A stretch of 64,000 nucleotides of DNA, taken from the NCBI RefSeq assembly GCF_019331715.1, contig NZ_JAHBBG010000012.1, positions 1-64,000 of the forward strand. The letters run 5' to 3'. This stretch comes from Bifidobacterium simiiventris (GTDB taxonomy: Bacteria > Actinomycetota > Actinomycetes > Actinomycetales > Bifidobacteriaceae). Both the position numbers and the translations under genes were made by a program. The notes under the pieces are model-generated. The model saw only the letters and a program-made list of their open reading frames with translations, was not told where the DNA came from and did no database searches. Positions 1-7,319 of the stretch are shown piece after piece (positions within the stretch are counted from its first letter, which is position 1; each line of letters starts with the position of its first letter).

Positions 1-641
1 CACGCGCATGCTGCTGACTCATCGACACACTAACACTGCTACCCTTGACCACGGAGGCTCCTTCGCTAGAACGGTTAGGTTTAAGGCACCACCCATTCTG
101 CCTAGAAGCCTCTCGTCATACCAACCCATCCATCAAAACAACAAACACGGTCCACGGGTCTTTTTTCATGATCGCTGAACCTTCCTGTTGTATTTTTGTA
201 TCGGAAGGAAAGTTGAGGAAAGTTAAATCCGATAAGGCTGTTCATGATGAGACCGTTGGAATTTCAACGATCATAGGATTTTTGTGAGTGATGCGGTCAA
301 AGGGAAGATGCCGGATTGGAAAGTTAGGGAAAGTTAAATCCGCTGGTAGGTGACTCGCGCTGTGCTGCTCTGCTCATCGTCTCGGATCCGAGGTTCGGGA
401 CATGTGTCTCGGGCATGATATGTTGGGGCGTCCGCATTCTTCTGGTACGCGGGCTCTTCTGGAAGGATCCGGACGCTGCGGCGGCGTATTGAGGGCGTTT
501 GCTCCTAGGATGGCCGTTTTCTGGCGGAATCCGGACGTTCGGGGTCGGATCGGTGTCCGTTTTCTCCTAGAAGGAGGTTTGATATGTGGGGTTCTGTGTG
601 GGATTGCTGGATTTCCTGCTGGATTTCCACCCCGTCGTCGG
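1..641. other. Gene-free chromosomal flank left of the integrated element
   Basis: I see no convincing gene here; the open frames are short, have no ribosome binding site and no family resemblance. The stretch holds two similar structured sites at 200-235 and 313-342, and from 415 to 590 several imperfect hairpins built around the words CGTCCG and CGGAC, like those at 27.1 kb. It would have lain downstream of the tRNA-Leu before the element inserted. Confidence 0.6.
200..342. repeat. Paired GGAAAGTT direct repeats inside short inverted repeats
   Basis: GGAAAGTT occurs at 207 and 217, and again at 318 and 328, in both cases 10 bp apart, and each pair is followed by AAATCCG. Each pair is framed by a short inverted repeat: TATCGGA with TCCGATA at the first site, CGGATT with AATCCG at the second. 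Direct repeats one helical turn apart would suit a DNA-binding protein. No function can be assigned. Confidence 0.5.
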
Positions 642-719
642 ATACAGGAAAGCCCCGAACCGTTGGTATTTCAACGGTTCGGGGCTTTCGCTCCTGCGTG
701 CGAGTGGGGGAGTTGAACC
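642..719. repeat. attL: left copy of the tRNA-Leu 3'-end direct repeat
   Basis: Positions 642-710 are identical to 9462-9530 (69 bp). A run of five G here is six G in the right copy; after that one-base gap AGTTGAACC still matches and identity ends. The copy contains the tRNA T-arm and acceptor 3' strand plus the complete tRNA terminator hairpin. It is the orphan tRNA end left by integration. Confidence 0.9.
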
Positions 720-810
720 ATCCGGGATTGTTGCTATTGGGCCGTTTTTGTTGATATTTCAACGTTTCTCTATGATTGTTTATCACTGTAAATCACTGTA
801 AATCAACGTT

Positions 811-838
811 GATTGTCATATTTTTGTCATATCAGGCG
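811..838. promoter_or_regulatory. Possible integrase arm-type site, left end
   Basis: GATTGTCATA followed by TTTTTGTCATAT resembles the sequence at 9422-9446 just inside the right attachment site. Matching short sites near both ends are typical of arm-type binding sites of tyrosine integrases. This is inference from position and similarity. Confidence 0.35.
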
Positions 839-876
839 ATACCCGCAAGTCTTCCGGCATCTACGTTTTTCGGTGC

Positions 877-955
877 TAGACTTGCTTCTTGGACAATGCG
901 AGGTCTTCGCCTTCGGGTGGGAGTTCTCCGGCCCCGTCTCCGGGCGGGGCTTTTT
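877..955 (+). ncRNA. Possible short transcript between a -10-like box and a terminator
   Basis: A TAGACT box at 877-882 fits an actinobacterial -10 element, though no good -35 is visible. About 70 bp downstream a GC-rich hairpin (931-950) runs into a T-tract. Between them is a CTTCGCCTTCGGG stem-loop and no open frame. It could be a small RNA encoded at the left end of the element, or only a terminator for readthrough from outside. Confidence 0.25.
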
Positions 956-957
956 CA
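931..957 (+). terminator. Rho-independent terminator, left end of the element
   Basis: GCCCCG at 931 pairs with CGGGGC at 945-950 across a short loop, followed by TTTTTCATTT on the plus strand. It would stop rightward transcription entering the element, opposite to the leftward gene block. Confidence 0.6.
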
Positions 958-1398
958 TTTGTCACGTATGGTTTGGATGTATCGGGCGGCTTCTTCGATG
1001 GTGTGGAACCCGCTTTTGCGGTGTCTGCGCCCGTTGATGCGTATGGCGACTAGGTAGCAGTTTCGGTCTTTGCGCCATGTGACGCCGCGAACGCCGGTGG
1101 TGCTGAGGCTGGACGCCTTGCGGCGCGTGGCGGCTTGCGAGCGTGTCACGGCTTCGAGGTGGTCGGGGTTGACGCAAGCGGGGACGCCGCATGTGGCGGT
1201 TACGACCATGCCGGCCGGCATTGTGCCGTGTGCGAGTTCGTAGGCGATACGGCGGGCCTGTCGGGGCTTGTTGCCTATGGATATGACGGGGTGCCCGCTT
1301 GAGTCGGTGTGCGCCGTCCATATCCAGTGCCCGCCCGCCTGTTTGTCGGTCTTGGCGTCGATGCGTCGGCGCAATCGTTCGGCTTCGGTGTCGTTCAT
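955..1398 (-). CDS. HNH endonuclease with C-terminal AP2-like DNA-binding domain
   Basis: A 147-residue protein. The N-terminal half has the HNH pattern of phage homing-type nucleases, with CGVPACVNPDHLE near residues 70-83. The C-terminal third, starting near GVRGVTW and ending in EEAARYI, matches the AP2 domain often fused to HNH nucleases in phages and mobile elements. It is the last gene of the leftward block, downstream of the capsid gene. In cos-type phages an HNH protein acts beside the terminase during DNA packaging; no terminase is visible here, so it may instead be a free-standing homing-type nuclease. The start is the first ATG of the frame; the ribosome binding site is weak. Confidence 0.85.
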   Translation of the reverse strand: MNDTEAERLRRRIDAKTDKQAGGHWIWTAHTDSSGHPVISIGNKPRQARRIAYELAHGTMPAGMVVTATCGVPACVNPDHLEAVTRSQAATRRKASSLSTTGVRGVTWRKDRNCYLVAIRINGRRHRKSGFHTIEEAARYIQTIRDK

Positions 1399-1549
1399 GT
1401 GCCTTGCCTTCCCTTGGTTATGGTTTTGTTACGCTTGAACGGCGGTATTGCAACGTTTTCGGGTATTGCCGGCGTGGTGGCGTTCCGGTTTTCGCCTGTG
1501 TATGCCGTTGCCGCGTGGCGTGTATCGGGTCTGGTGGGGGTATGGGAAA

Positions 1550-1585
1550 GCCCCGGAAAACGGCCGTTATGGCGGTTTCCGGGGC
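1550..1585. terminator. Hairpin downstream of the capsid gene
   Basis: GCCCCGGAAA at 1550-1559 pairs with TTTCCGGGGC at 1576-1585, with a second CGGCCG/GGCGG pairing inside. It lies between the stop of the capsid gene and the HNH gene, where leftward transcription could be attenuated. The rest of 1399-1682 holds no gene. Confidence 0.5.
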
Positions 1586-1682
1586 CGTGGCGGCTTTTCC
1601 CCTTGGGATAAAACCGCCTTGCGGGGGTATCGGGCCCTATGACCCGAGAGGGGCTAGGCGGGCGGGGGAGGGTATACCGCCC

Positions 1683-2543
1683 CTATGCCTTCGCGGCCTT
1701 GCCGCTCGCGGCGGCTCCCACGGTGAGCTTGGCGAGCCGGTCGGGACGCAGCACGCCGAAGCCGAAGCGGAACGTGAGACGGATCGCGTAGTTGTCCGAG
1801 TCGAAGTAACGCTGATCCGACACGGCCACTTCGAGCTGTCCCACGGCGCTGAGTATCTGCGACTGGTCGATGAGCAGCAGCGTTCCGGCCGGCGTGTTCT
1901 TGTTGATGACGACCGGAAGACCGGCGAGACGCAGCGCCGTGGCCTCGGCGGGCGAGCCGATAAGCGGCGTGTTGTAACCGCTGCCGGCCTTCATCTTCTG
2001 GATGTACGCCCACGCGGTCGGGCTGGCGATGATGTGCGTCGGCTCGGCCCCGTTGGTCTGCACGGTGGCGATGGCGTCGGTGAGCGCGTCAAGGTTCGTG
2101 TCGATGTTGCCGCCGTCCACGATGCCGGCCGTGTTCACGAGTCCGATGGGGCCGGCCTCTCCCTCGGCGGGCTTGTTGGCGAGATAGATCGCGTCGGCCT
2201 TCTTGATGACGGCGCGGCCCAAGCTGTTGGTGAGCAGTTCGCCCACGCCGGCGTGCGAGTACGCCTCGCGGCTGATCCTGTGTAGCACCGAAAGCTTGTG
2301 CGTGTTCACAGTCAGCTCGGTAAGCTCGGGGTCGGCCTCGCTGATCTGTTCGCCTTCCTTGACGATATCGGCTTCCGGGTCTTCGCTGACGAACGGGACG
2401 CGCACGCTCGGCGCGTCGCCTTCCACGTTCGCGCCGATGCTGCTGGTGGAGATGATAAGCGCCTCGGGGATGATGTCCTCCGGTGCGAAGCGCTGTACGT
2501 CGGGGAAAGCGCCCTTGTTCTGGCTGGTGATCGTAAATGCCAT
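1683..2543 (-). CDS. HK97-fold phage major capsid protein
   Basis: A 286-residue protein. The pattern is that of HK97-type capsid proteins without a long N-terminal delta domain: an N-terminal arm, then VRVPFVSEDPEADIVKEGEQI, the long spine helix around the HRISREAY segment, and a C-terminal A-domain with LAGLPVVI and a late RFGFGVLRPDRLAKL. The start at 2543 is chosen because AGGAT lies 8 bases upstream; the longer open frame has no such site. The upstream scaffold-like and unknown genes fit a head-assembly group. No portal, protease or terminase gene accompanies it, which is unusual for a prophage. Confidence 0.82.
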   Translation of the reverse strand: MAFTITSQNKGAFPDVQRFAPEDIIPEALIISTSSIGANVEGDAPSVRVPFVSEDPEADIVKEGEQISEADPELTELTVNTHKLSVLHRISREAYSHAGVGELLTNSLGRAVIKKADAIYLANKPAEGEAGPIGLVNTAGIVDGGNIDTNLDALTDAIATVQTNGAEPTHIIASPTAWAYIQKMKAGSGYNTPLIGSPAEATALRLAGLPVVINKNTPAGTLLLIDQSQILSAVGQLEVAVSDQRYFDSDNYAIRLTFRFGFGVLRPDRLAKLTVGAAASGKAAKA

Positions 2544-2721
2544 GATGAATCCTTCACGGGTATGAGAAAAACATGCGTGTATGCCTGCCGCGCGCACTGT
2601 CGCGCCACGGTGCCCCGCAAGGGCCGAAGAAAACGGACGGCGGGGCCTCAAGCCACATCGGACATCCGTATCAATGCCCAAGTGTAGCCCAAAGCCCCGC
2701 CGCGCTCACGATGATTTCCGA

Positions 2722-3219
2722 TCATCCGAAAAGGTCTTCGGCCATCTTCGCCTCCCAGTCGGGTATCTCTCCGCTCCTGTGCTTCTTCCGCATATCGTCC
2801 AGAAAAGCCTCGTTTTTCGAGTCTATCTCTTGGTGGGCTATGCGGTATTTGGCCTCCTTCGCCTTATGCATCGGATCGTCTGGGGTTGACATCCCCATGT
2901 CGTACCACAGCAGCCGCATACGCCAATAGACGTGCCCGTCGTAATGCTTGTTGTATTCGCTGGCGAGCGCCGCGAGCTGTTGAAGGTCGATGTTGCCGTG
3001 TTCGTCTATGACCGTCTCGATGTGCATGGTCTGGAAGAACCTGTTCATGTGCCGGGCCTCGGCCATCTTTGTCTTGGCGCTTGTGTCCCGGAGAAGATAG
3101 CTTATCGCCCTGCTGCCTATGAGGTTGTGTCCTTGCCATGCCTTGTCCGCGCGGCTCATGGCGGCGGCGTACCGTTTGCGGTATTTCTCGGTCTGCATTG
3201 CCGCTTTCGTCTTTCTCAT
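2722..3219 (-). CDS. Phage-type protein of unknown function, 165 residues
   Basis: I do not recognise a family. It is a charged, mostly helical-looking protein rich in Lys, Arg, Met and Tyr, with a very basic N-terminus (MRKTKAAMQTEKYRKRY) and no membrane segment. Its start codon overlaps the stop of the upstream scaffold-like gene by 4 bases (ATGA), so the two are translationally coupled. The position between a scaffold-like gene and the capsid gene suggests a structural or assembly role, but nothing in the sequence shows it. A GC-rich inverted repeat lies in the 178-bp gap before the capsid gene. Confidence 0.65.
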   Translation of the reverse strand: MRKTKAAMQTEKYRKRYAAAMSRADKAWQGHNLIGSRAISYLLRDTSAKTKMAEARHMNRFFQTMHIETVIDEHGNIDLQQLAALASEYNKHYDGHVYWRMRLLWYDMGMSTPDDPMHKAKEAKYRIAHQEIDSKNEAFLDDMRKKHRSGEIPDWEAKMAEDLFG

Positions 3220-3818
3220 TGCCGGCCTCCCGCGCTCATGATGGTGTTCCTGAACCGTTCCTTCGGCGAGCCGCCGAAGTCATATGACCTGTCGTGCATC
3301 GGCATATGCGGTATAGGGTGGCTGCGATGCCAGATGATGTCTGGGTGGTATGCGCTTTTCAGCTCTTGCACTATCCGTTTTCCTTCCTCGGTTAGTTCTT
3401 CGTCTTCCGTGAAGTACGCCTGTATGTCCATTTCGGCGAGGTCTGCGGCGAGGTCGGGGGCCGTTTCGTGCCATCCGTAGCCGGCTATGTCCCTTCCGAG
3501 CTGTTCGATACGGTAGTCGTGTAGTTTCCGCTCCATCCGGTCGGCGAGCGCTTCGGCCTCCTTCGCCTTGATGCGCCATTTCGCGGCCTCGCTGTTCTCG
3601 TCGTCCGGCTCTTCGCCGTCTTCGGTCTGTTCGGCTTCGTCCGCTTCGTCGGCGTCGGCCTGTTCCCCGGCGTCGTTTTCGGTCGTCTCCGTGGTTTCCT
3701 CGCTTGTCGCGGTCTCTTTGTCGTCCGTCGCCGGTTCGGCCGTCTGCGGCGTGGTTTCGTCGGTTTGCGGCGCGGCCGGCGCGTCCTGCTCCGGCGTGGC
3801 GTCTGGCGTCTGTTCCAT
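3216..3818 (-). CDS. Acidic scaffold-like phage protein
   Basis: A 200-residue protein. Residues 1 to about 78 are low-complexity and very acidic, rich in Glu, Asp, Thr, Ala and Pro. A charged helical stretch likely to form a coiled coil follows (KAKEAEALADRMERKL), then a mixed C-terminal region with aromatic residues. Acidic N-terminus plus coiled coil just upstream of a capsid gene is the usual profile of phage head scaffolding proteins; the assignment rests on that profile and position, not on a motif. AAGGAAGGA precedes the ATG. It is probably the first gene of the structural block, since a hairpin and a 147-bp gap separate it from the recombinase gene upstream. Confidence 0.6.
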   Translation of the reverse strand: MEQTPDATPEQDAPAAPQTDETTPQTAEPATDDKETATSEETTETTENDAGEQADADEADEAEQTEDGEEPDDENSEAAKWRIKAKEAEALADRMERKLHDYRIEQLGRDIAGYGWHETAPDLAADLAEMDIQAYFTEDEELTEEGKRIVQELKSAYHPDIIWHRSHPIPHMPMHDRSYDFGGSPKERFRNTIMSAGGRQ

Positions 3819-3920
3819 GATGGTTGATCCTTCCTTGATGGTCGGTGTATGGTTGCCTGTATGTGATCGATCACTAGCCCTTGTCTTTCTGTCGGCGGTG
3901 GGACAGGGGCGAGCATGGTT

Positions 3921-3955
3921 GGCCGGGCGTCGTCCGTGGAAGGCGACGCCCGGCC
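3921..3955. terminator. Hairpin downstream of the recombinase gene
   Basis: GGCCGGGCGTCG at 3921-3932 pairs perfectly with CGACGCCCGGCC at 3944-3955 around an 11-base loop. It lies just after the leftward recombinase gene and before the structural block. No T-tract follows on the minus strand, so termination may be partial. Confidence 0.6.
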
Positions 3956-3965
3956 TTCTCTTTGC

Positions 3966-4820
3966 CTATGAGGCCAATTCCGTCACCTTCTTTCCCTTGA
4001 TCGTGGCGGCGTCCACGAGTCCGCGAAGCGATTCGTTGGCGAGCGCCACGTATATCTGCGTGGTTTCGGTGCTTGCGTGGCCTAGGGCGGTGCTGACGGC
4101 GAGCATGTCGTGCGAGTGCTGGTACGCGACGGTGGCGAACCGGTGGCGTAGCTTGTGCGGGCCGTATCCTTCCGGCAATAGGCGTGATATGTGCTTGCCT
4201 ATGTGCGATTCCTCGCAGTGGCCCTTCCACCGTCCGGGGAACATCCAGCCGCCGCAATGCGTGACCGTCTCGGCGAGGTCGTCGGGAAGGGGCACTATGC
4301 GCTGTTTGCCGCCCTTGCCGTGCACGACGAGCGAGTACGCGCCCGGCGTGCCGATCACGTCGTCCCGGTGCACTTGGGCGATCTCGGCGCGGCGCAACCC
4401 GCATTCCGCCGCCAAGAGGATCATGACGCGCTCGGCGCTCGTGGCCTTCTCCAATGCGGCGGTGATGTACCGGTCTGGGCACGGCTTGGGGTGCGGGCGC
4501 GGCTTCCTGACGTTCGGCAGCGTCGCGGCCGGGTCGTGGTCGGCGAGTCCCGCCGCCTTCATCCAGCGGAAGAACGTGGCGAAGCAGTTGCGCAACCCCT
4601 TGCGCGAGTCCTGCGAGCGCCCGTCAGCGAGCGCTTCCACGAGCTGCCCGGTCGTGACCCGTTCGGGCGGCGTGCCGAACGTGTCCGCGAAGTGCCGTAG
4701 CTGGTAGTAGCGGGTGAGCAATGTTTTCTCGCTGCAACCGCCAGCACGCTTGTACTCGATGAAGCCCGCCACGGGATCACGCCACGAGACGGGTAGTTTG
4801 CTCATATCCATGTGTGCCAT
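3966..4820 (-). CDS. Tyrosine recombinase, second of two in the element
   Basis: A 284-residue XerC/D-like protein. The N-terminal core-binding SAM-like domain covers roughly residues 15-95. The catalytic domain shows the family residues in order: Arg in CGLRRAE, Lys in HGKGGKQR, His and Arg in HKLRHRF, His in LGHAS and the nucleophile Tyr in TQIYV. It is shorter than the integrase next to the tRNA and lacks an arm-binding domain, so it may resolve multimers or invert a segment rather than integrate the element. GGAAGGG lies upstream of the ATG at 4820. It lies downstream of the helicase gene in the leftward unit, like replicon resolvases in plasmid-type elements. Confidence 0.88.
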   Translation of the reverse strand: MAHMDMSKLPVSWRDPVAGFIEYKRAGGCSEKTLLTRYYQLRHFADTFGTPPERVTTGQLVEALADGRSQDSRKGLRNCFATFFRWMKAAGLADHDPAATLPNVRKPRPHPKPCPDRYITAALEKATSAERVMILLAAECGLRRAEIAQVHRDDVIGTPGAYSLVVHGKGGKQRIVPLPDDLAETVTHCGGWMFPGRWKGHCEESHIGKHISRLLPEGYGPHKLRHRFATVAYQHSHDMLAVSTALGHASTETTQIYVALANESLRGLVDAATIKGKKVTELAS

Positions 4821-4833
4821 ATGCCGCCCTTCC

Positions 4834-5079
4834 CTAGAACAGGGTCAGTTGCTCGCCTTGCCCGGCGTCGTGTCTGCGCGTGTCGCCGGGCATGGCCTCG
4901 TATCCCATCTCGATCAGCGTGGCGCGAAGCTCGCACAGGGGGCACATGACCCAATCGCCCCGCTGCGTCTCGTTCGTCCGCTCGTGATCCGTCTCGCACG
5001 GCAGCCCGCACAGGGTCACGGCCTTCATGTGGTCGCGCTGCTGGAACGTGTGGTGAAGCACTGTGGTTTCGACGCTCAT
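4834..5079 (-). CDS. Small Cys-rich protein, possible zinc binder
   Basis: An 81-residue protein I do not recognise. Two cysteine pairs, CGLPC near residues 24-28 and CPLC near 46-49, are spaced as in a treble-clef or zinc-ribbon fold. Its ATG overlaps the stop of the helicase gene by 4 bases (ATGA), so it is coupled to it. Small zinc proteins are common in phage early operons. Function unknown. Confidence 0.7.
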   Translation of the reverse strand: MSVETTVLHHTFQQRDHMKAVTLCGLPCETDHERTNETQRGDWVMCPLCELRATLIEMGYEAMPGDTRRHDAGQGEQLTLF

Positions 5080-6440
5080 GATTCCTCGCTTTCCGGGAAC
5101 AATCCAAGGTCTTGCGTGTTCTGTTCCGCGTTCCTCGCGCGCGCGGGGGCTTGAAACGCGGAAGTATTCGCGGAAGTAATCGGAGGCGTTGCAATCATTG
5201 GGGTTTGATTACTTCCGTGATTACTTCCGCGTTCTGTACCCCCGCGCGCGCGAGGGGCGGCGGTAGTATCCGCGAGCGCCCATAGCCGTTTCTGTCCGCG
5301 TCCCTCGTAGGTCGGGTCTGGGACGGTGATGATACGGCCGTCCGAGCGTTCGCGGGCGTTGGTGAGCTGCCGTCTGCTGTAGCCTTCGACGTTCGCCGCC
5401 GCCGCTATGTCCTTGAACGCCACGGGGCCGTCCTTGAGGTAGTCGGTGAGCCATTCGAGCACCTCGCCGCGTTCCGTGTGCGTCGTGTCGCCGCCCGCCG
5501 CCTGTATGTTGCGGTTTATCACCTCGTTCACGTCGCGTTCGGTCTTCATGAAGCCCGTGACCTTCGGAACCGCGAACGTTTCCCCGTGATCGTCCGCCAC
5601 GTCAACGGACATAAGCCCGTAGCTGTATGACGTGCCCTGAGCCGTCGTGTAGCTGCTCTTGTCGATCGTGGCGACGCAATCGCCGTTGTCGTCGTCCTTG
5701 GCGATAAGCACCAGAGAACGGATCACGTCGCGGAACGCATGACTGCCGCTGATCTTGTCCGACGCATAGCCGCCGCCCTTGTTGAAGTGAAGGATGCCGA
5801 CAATCGCCATGTCCAAGTCGTCCGCGAGCGCGGCCAACGGGTCGAGCGCCCGGCGCACGTCGTCGCGCTTGTTGCTGTCGCCGTCCATGCACGAGGTTAT
5901 CGGGTCGATGATCCACAGGCGCACGCCCTCGGCCCTGAACGAGTCCGCGAGCGCCGGCAGATCGTCAGGCAGTCTCACGCCGGTATCCGTGCCGTTGCCG
6001 TCGCTGTTCGTGTCGAGCATGGACAGAAACCGCACGCGATCCAAGTCCGCGCCGGCCGCTTCCAGCCTCATGCGCTGAATCGACTTCGAGTCCTCGATGC
6101 CGCTGATGGCCACGGTGGCGGGCTTGCCCTTCCAATCGCCATCGAGAAGGCCGCGAGTGGCGAGCGCGGCACGGTACAGGCTCAGCGTGCTTTTAGACAC
6201 GCCAGCACGTCCGGCCATAAGCGTCAGCGTCCCGGTCGGAATCATCGGATAGTCCAAGAACCTCGGCCGCTGCTTCGCCACGGTGGACGCCGGCACGAGC
6301 AGCGGCGTACGCCCCTTATAGGGCACGGCGAGCGTATGCGCCGCCGTGGTGGCCGGCATGTCGTCCAACGCGGTGAAGTAATCCGTGAGCGTCGCCCGCT
6401 GATCCAACGTCAACGCGCTCATATCAAAATCGATCGTCAT
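5076..6440 (-). CDS. RepA-like AAA ATPase / replicative helicase
   Basis: A 454-residue protein. Walker A is GRAGVSKST near residues 78-86 and Walker B is LWIIDPIT near 175-182; HFNKGGG follows, matching the RecA-fold helicases of the RepA/AAA_25 group found in plasmids, satellites and phages. A C-terminal winged-helix-like part (EGYSRRQLTNARER) precedes a low-complexity tail. It probably unwinds DNA at the element's own origin. AAAGGGG lies upstream of the ATG. The last 60 codons overlap a 49-bp inverted repeat with 12-bp iterons (5133-5255), a candidate origin inside the gene. Confidence 0.82.
   Translation of the reverse strand: MTIDFDMSALTLDQRATLTDYFTALDDMPATTAAHTLAVPYKGRTPLLVPASTVAKQRPRFLDYPMIPTGTLTLMAGRAGVSKSTLSLYRAALATRGLLDGDWKGKPATVAISGIEDSKSIQRMRLEAAGADLDRVRFLSMLDTNSDGNGTDTGVRLPDDLPALADSFRAEGVRLWIIDPITSCMDGDSNKRDDVRRALDPLAALADDLDMAIVGILHFNKGGGYASDKISGSHAFRDVIRSLVLIAKDDDNGDCVATIDKSSYTTAQGTSYSYGLMSVDVADDHGETFAVPKVTGFMKTERDVNEVINRNIQAAGGDTTHTERGEVLEWLTDYLKDGPVAFKDIAAAANVEGYSRRQLTNARERSDGRIITVPDPTYEGRGQKRLWALADTTAAPRARGGTERGSNHGSNQTPMIATPPITSANTSAFQAPARARNAEQNTQDLGLFPESEES
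5133..5255. other. Candidate replication origin: 49-bp inverted repeat of 12-bp iterons
   Basis: Arm 5133-5181 and arm 5207-5255 are inverted copies matching at 42 of 49 positions, around a 25-bp spacer. Each arm starts with a 17-bp CG-alternating block and ends with two tandem 12-bp units of the form GCGGAAGTAATC. Iterons beside or inside a replication gene are typical of replicon origins, but this one is placed in the gene's coding tail. Alternatives are a recombinase binding site or a hairpin acting on the mRNA. Confidence 0.5.
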
Positions 6441-6901
6441 GGCAGCAACGCCCCTTTCACACGATTCATCGTCCCGTCAGCGCCTTCGCAAGCGCCCTGT
6501 TGCATCCCGCCGTATACCCGTTCGCGTACGTCCGCCGCGAACCCTGCGGCCACACGCCATGAAGGTATTCCAGCTCCCTCAATTCCGCCGCCCGGTTCAG
6601 ATACCGGTAATACGCGGCCACGTCCTCCATGTAACGGCGCTCGCCTGTGTAGTCCCGTGTGGGTAGACTGGACGACACGAGGGCTTCGGGTTTGTCCAAG
6701 GTTCGGAACCTCTCTCTCACTGCCCGGCGTCGGCTCCCCAAAATTCCCGACGCCGGGCGTTTCCATAAGCCACAGGCACAGTCCTGTGACGGCGAGCGCC
6801 GCGAGCGCCGGCCCGTAGTCCTCGGCTTGGGTGAAGCCGATAGAAGCGATCCAGCACACGGCGGCGAGAATGCGGACAATCATCACAATGCCTGCCGTCA
6901 T
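6437..6901 (-). CDS. Small putative membrane protein of the element
   Basis: Starts at ATG 6901, which overlaps the stop of the upstream gene (ATGA) and has GAAGGCGGGAAC before it. Two hydrophobic segments are visible in the first 45 residues (IVMIVRILAAVCWIA, ALAALAVTGLCLWL). The frame then stays open for about 110 more residues of Gly/Arg-rich sequence, ending with an ATGA overlap onto the helicase start. The second half may not be genuine, because another frame over 6466-6630 looks more protein-like. Function unknown. Confidence 0.45.
   Translation of the reverse strand: MTAGIVMIVRILAAVCWIASIGFTQAEDYGPALAALAVTGLCLWLMETPGVGNFGEPTPGSEREVPNLGQTRSPRVVQSTHTGLHRRAPLHGGRGRVLPVSEPGGGIEGAGIPSWRVAAGFAADVRERVYGGMQQGACEGADGTMNRVKGALLP
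6466..6630 (-). CDS. Possible 54-residue phage protein overlapping in another frame
   Basis: From ATG 6630 this frame gives a charged, aromatic-rich, helical-looking peptide (EDVAAYYRYLNRAAELREL) that reads more like a protein than the overlapping frame. It stops 25 bases before the helicase start, leaving room for that gene's AAAGGGG site. Its own ribosome binding site is poor. It may begin at a GTG further upstream, at about 6684. Not recognised. Confidence 0.4.
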   Translation of the reverse strand: MEDVAAYYRYLNRAAELRELEYLHGVWPQGSRRTYANGYTAGCNRALAKALTGR

Positions 6902-7143
6902 CGGTTCCCGCCTTCCGTCATATGCCGGTACATCCAATCGACCACATGTCGGCGTTCGTACACGGTTGCGCCCTTTACCTGCGTCTCATACGTCGGCCCG
7001 ACGCCGTGACGCCGCCAGTCGGCGAGCGCCGTCACCGTCACGCCCATGCACGCGGCCGTGCCCGGTTCCGTGCAACGCTTCGGCATGGCCTTCGCGTCCT
7101 CTATCTGCCGTGCCGTGAAAACCGGTATCGGAATCATCTGCAC
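6898..7143 (-). CDS. Small DNA-binding protein, excisionase-like
   Basis: An 81-residue protein with a MerR/excisionase-type winged-helix look: a recognition-helix-like segment VTALADWRRHGVGP, then a basic wing and VYERRHVVDWMYRH. It overlaps its neighbours by short ATGA-type junctions, as part of the leftward early operon beginning at 7573. It may assist excision or act as a transcription factor. The assignment is by fold resemblance only. Confidence 0.6.
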   Translation of the reverse strand: MQMIPIPVFTARQIEDAKAMPKRCTEPGTAACMGVTVTALADWRRHGVGPTYETQVKGATVYERRHVVDWMYRHMTEGGNR

Positions 7144-7319
7144 CCCTCCCCGCCAAGGAACGCCACGAGGTCGCCGACCTGAGACGGCGACAGGCTCACG
7201 GGATGAGCCGTCAACGCCTCCGCGCCGATCCGAAACACGTAGAAGCCGGCCGGGTAACGGTCAACGATCAACGGACGATCCGGGTCGTACTCGTTCTCGA
7301 AACGAATCGTGCCGCTCAT
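7134..7319 (-). CDS. Small protein of unknown function, 61 residues
   Basis: Starts at ATG 7319, which overlaps the stop of the preceding gene by 4 bases; its 3' end overlaps the next gene by 10 bases. The sequence is acidic with a central beta-like stretch (PLIVDRYPAGFYVFRIG). No motif is recognised. Its place in the coupled early operon supports it being real. Confidence 0.6.
   Translation of the reverse strand: MSGTIRFENEYDPDRPLIVDRYPAGFYVFRIGAEALTAHPVSLSPSQVGDLVAFLGGEGCR

Noticed and set aside
45-287. 80-codon open frame in the left flank
   Set aside because: No ribosome binding site and a repeat-containing, non-protein-like sequence.
649-719. A second, truncated tRNA gene
   Set aside because: Only the T-arm and acceptor 3' strand are present; it is the left attachment copy, not an independent gene.
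3568-4707. 379-codon plus-strand frame over the scaffold-like and recombinase genes
   Set aside because: Ser/Val-rich shadow of acidic and high-GC coding sequence; the minus-strand recombinase has all catalytic residues.
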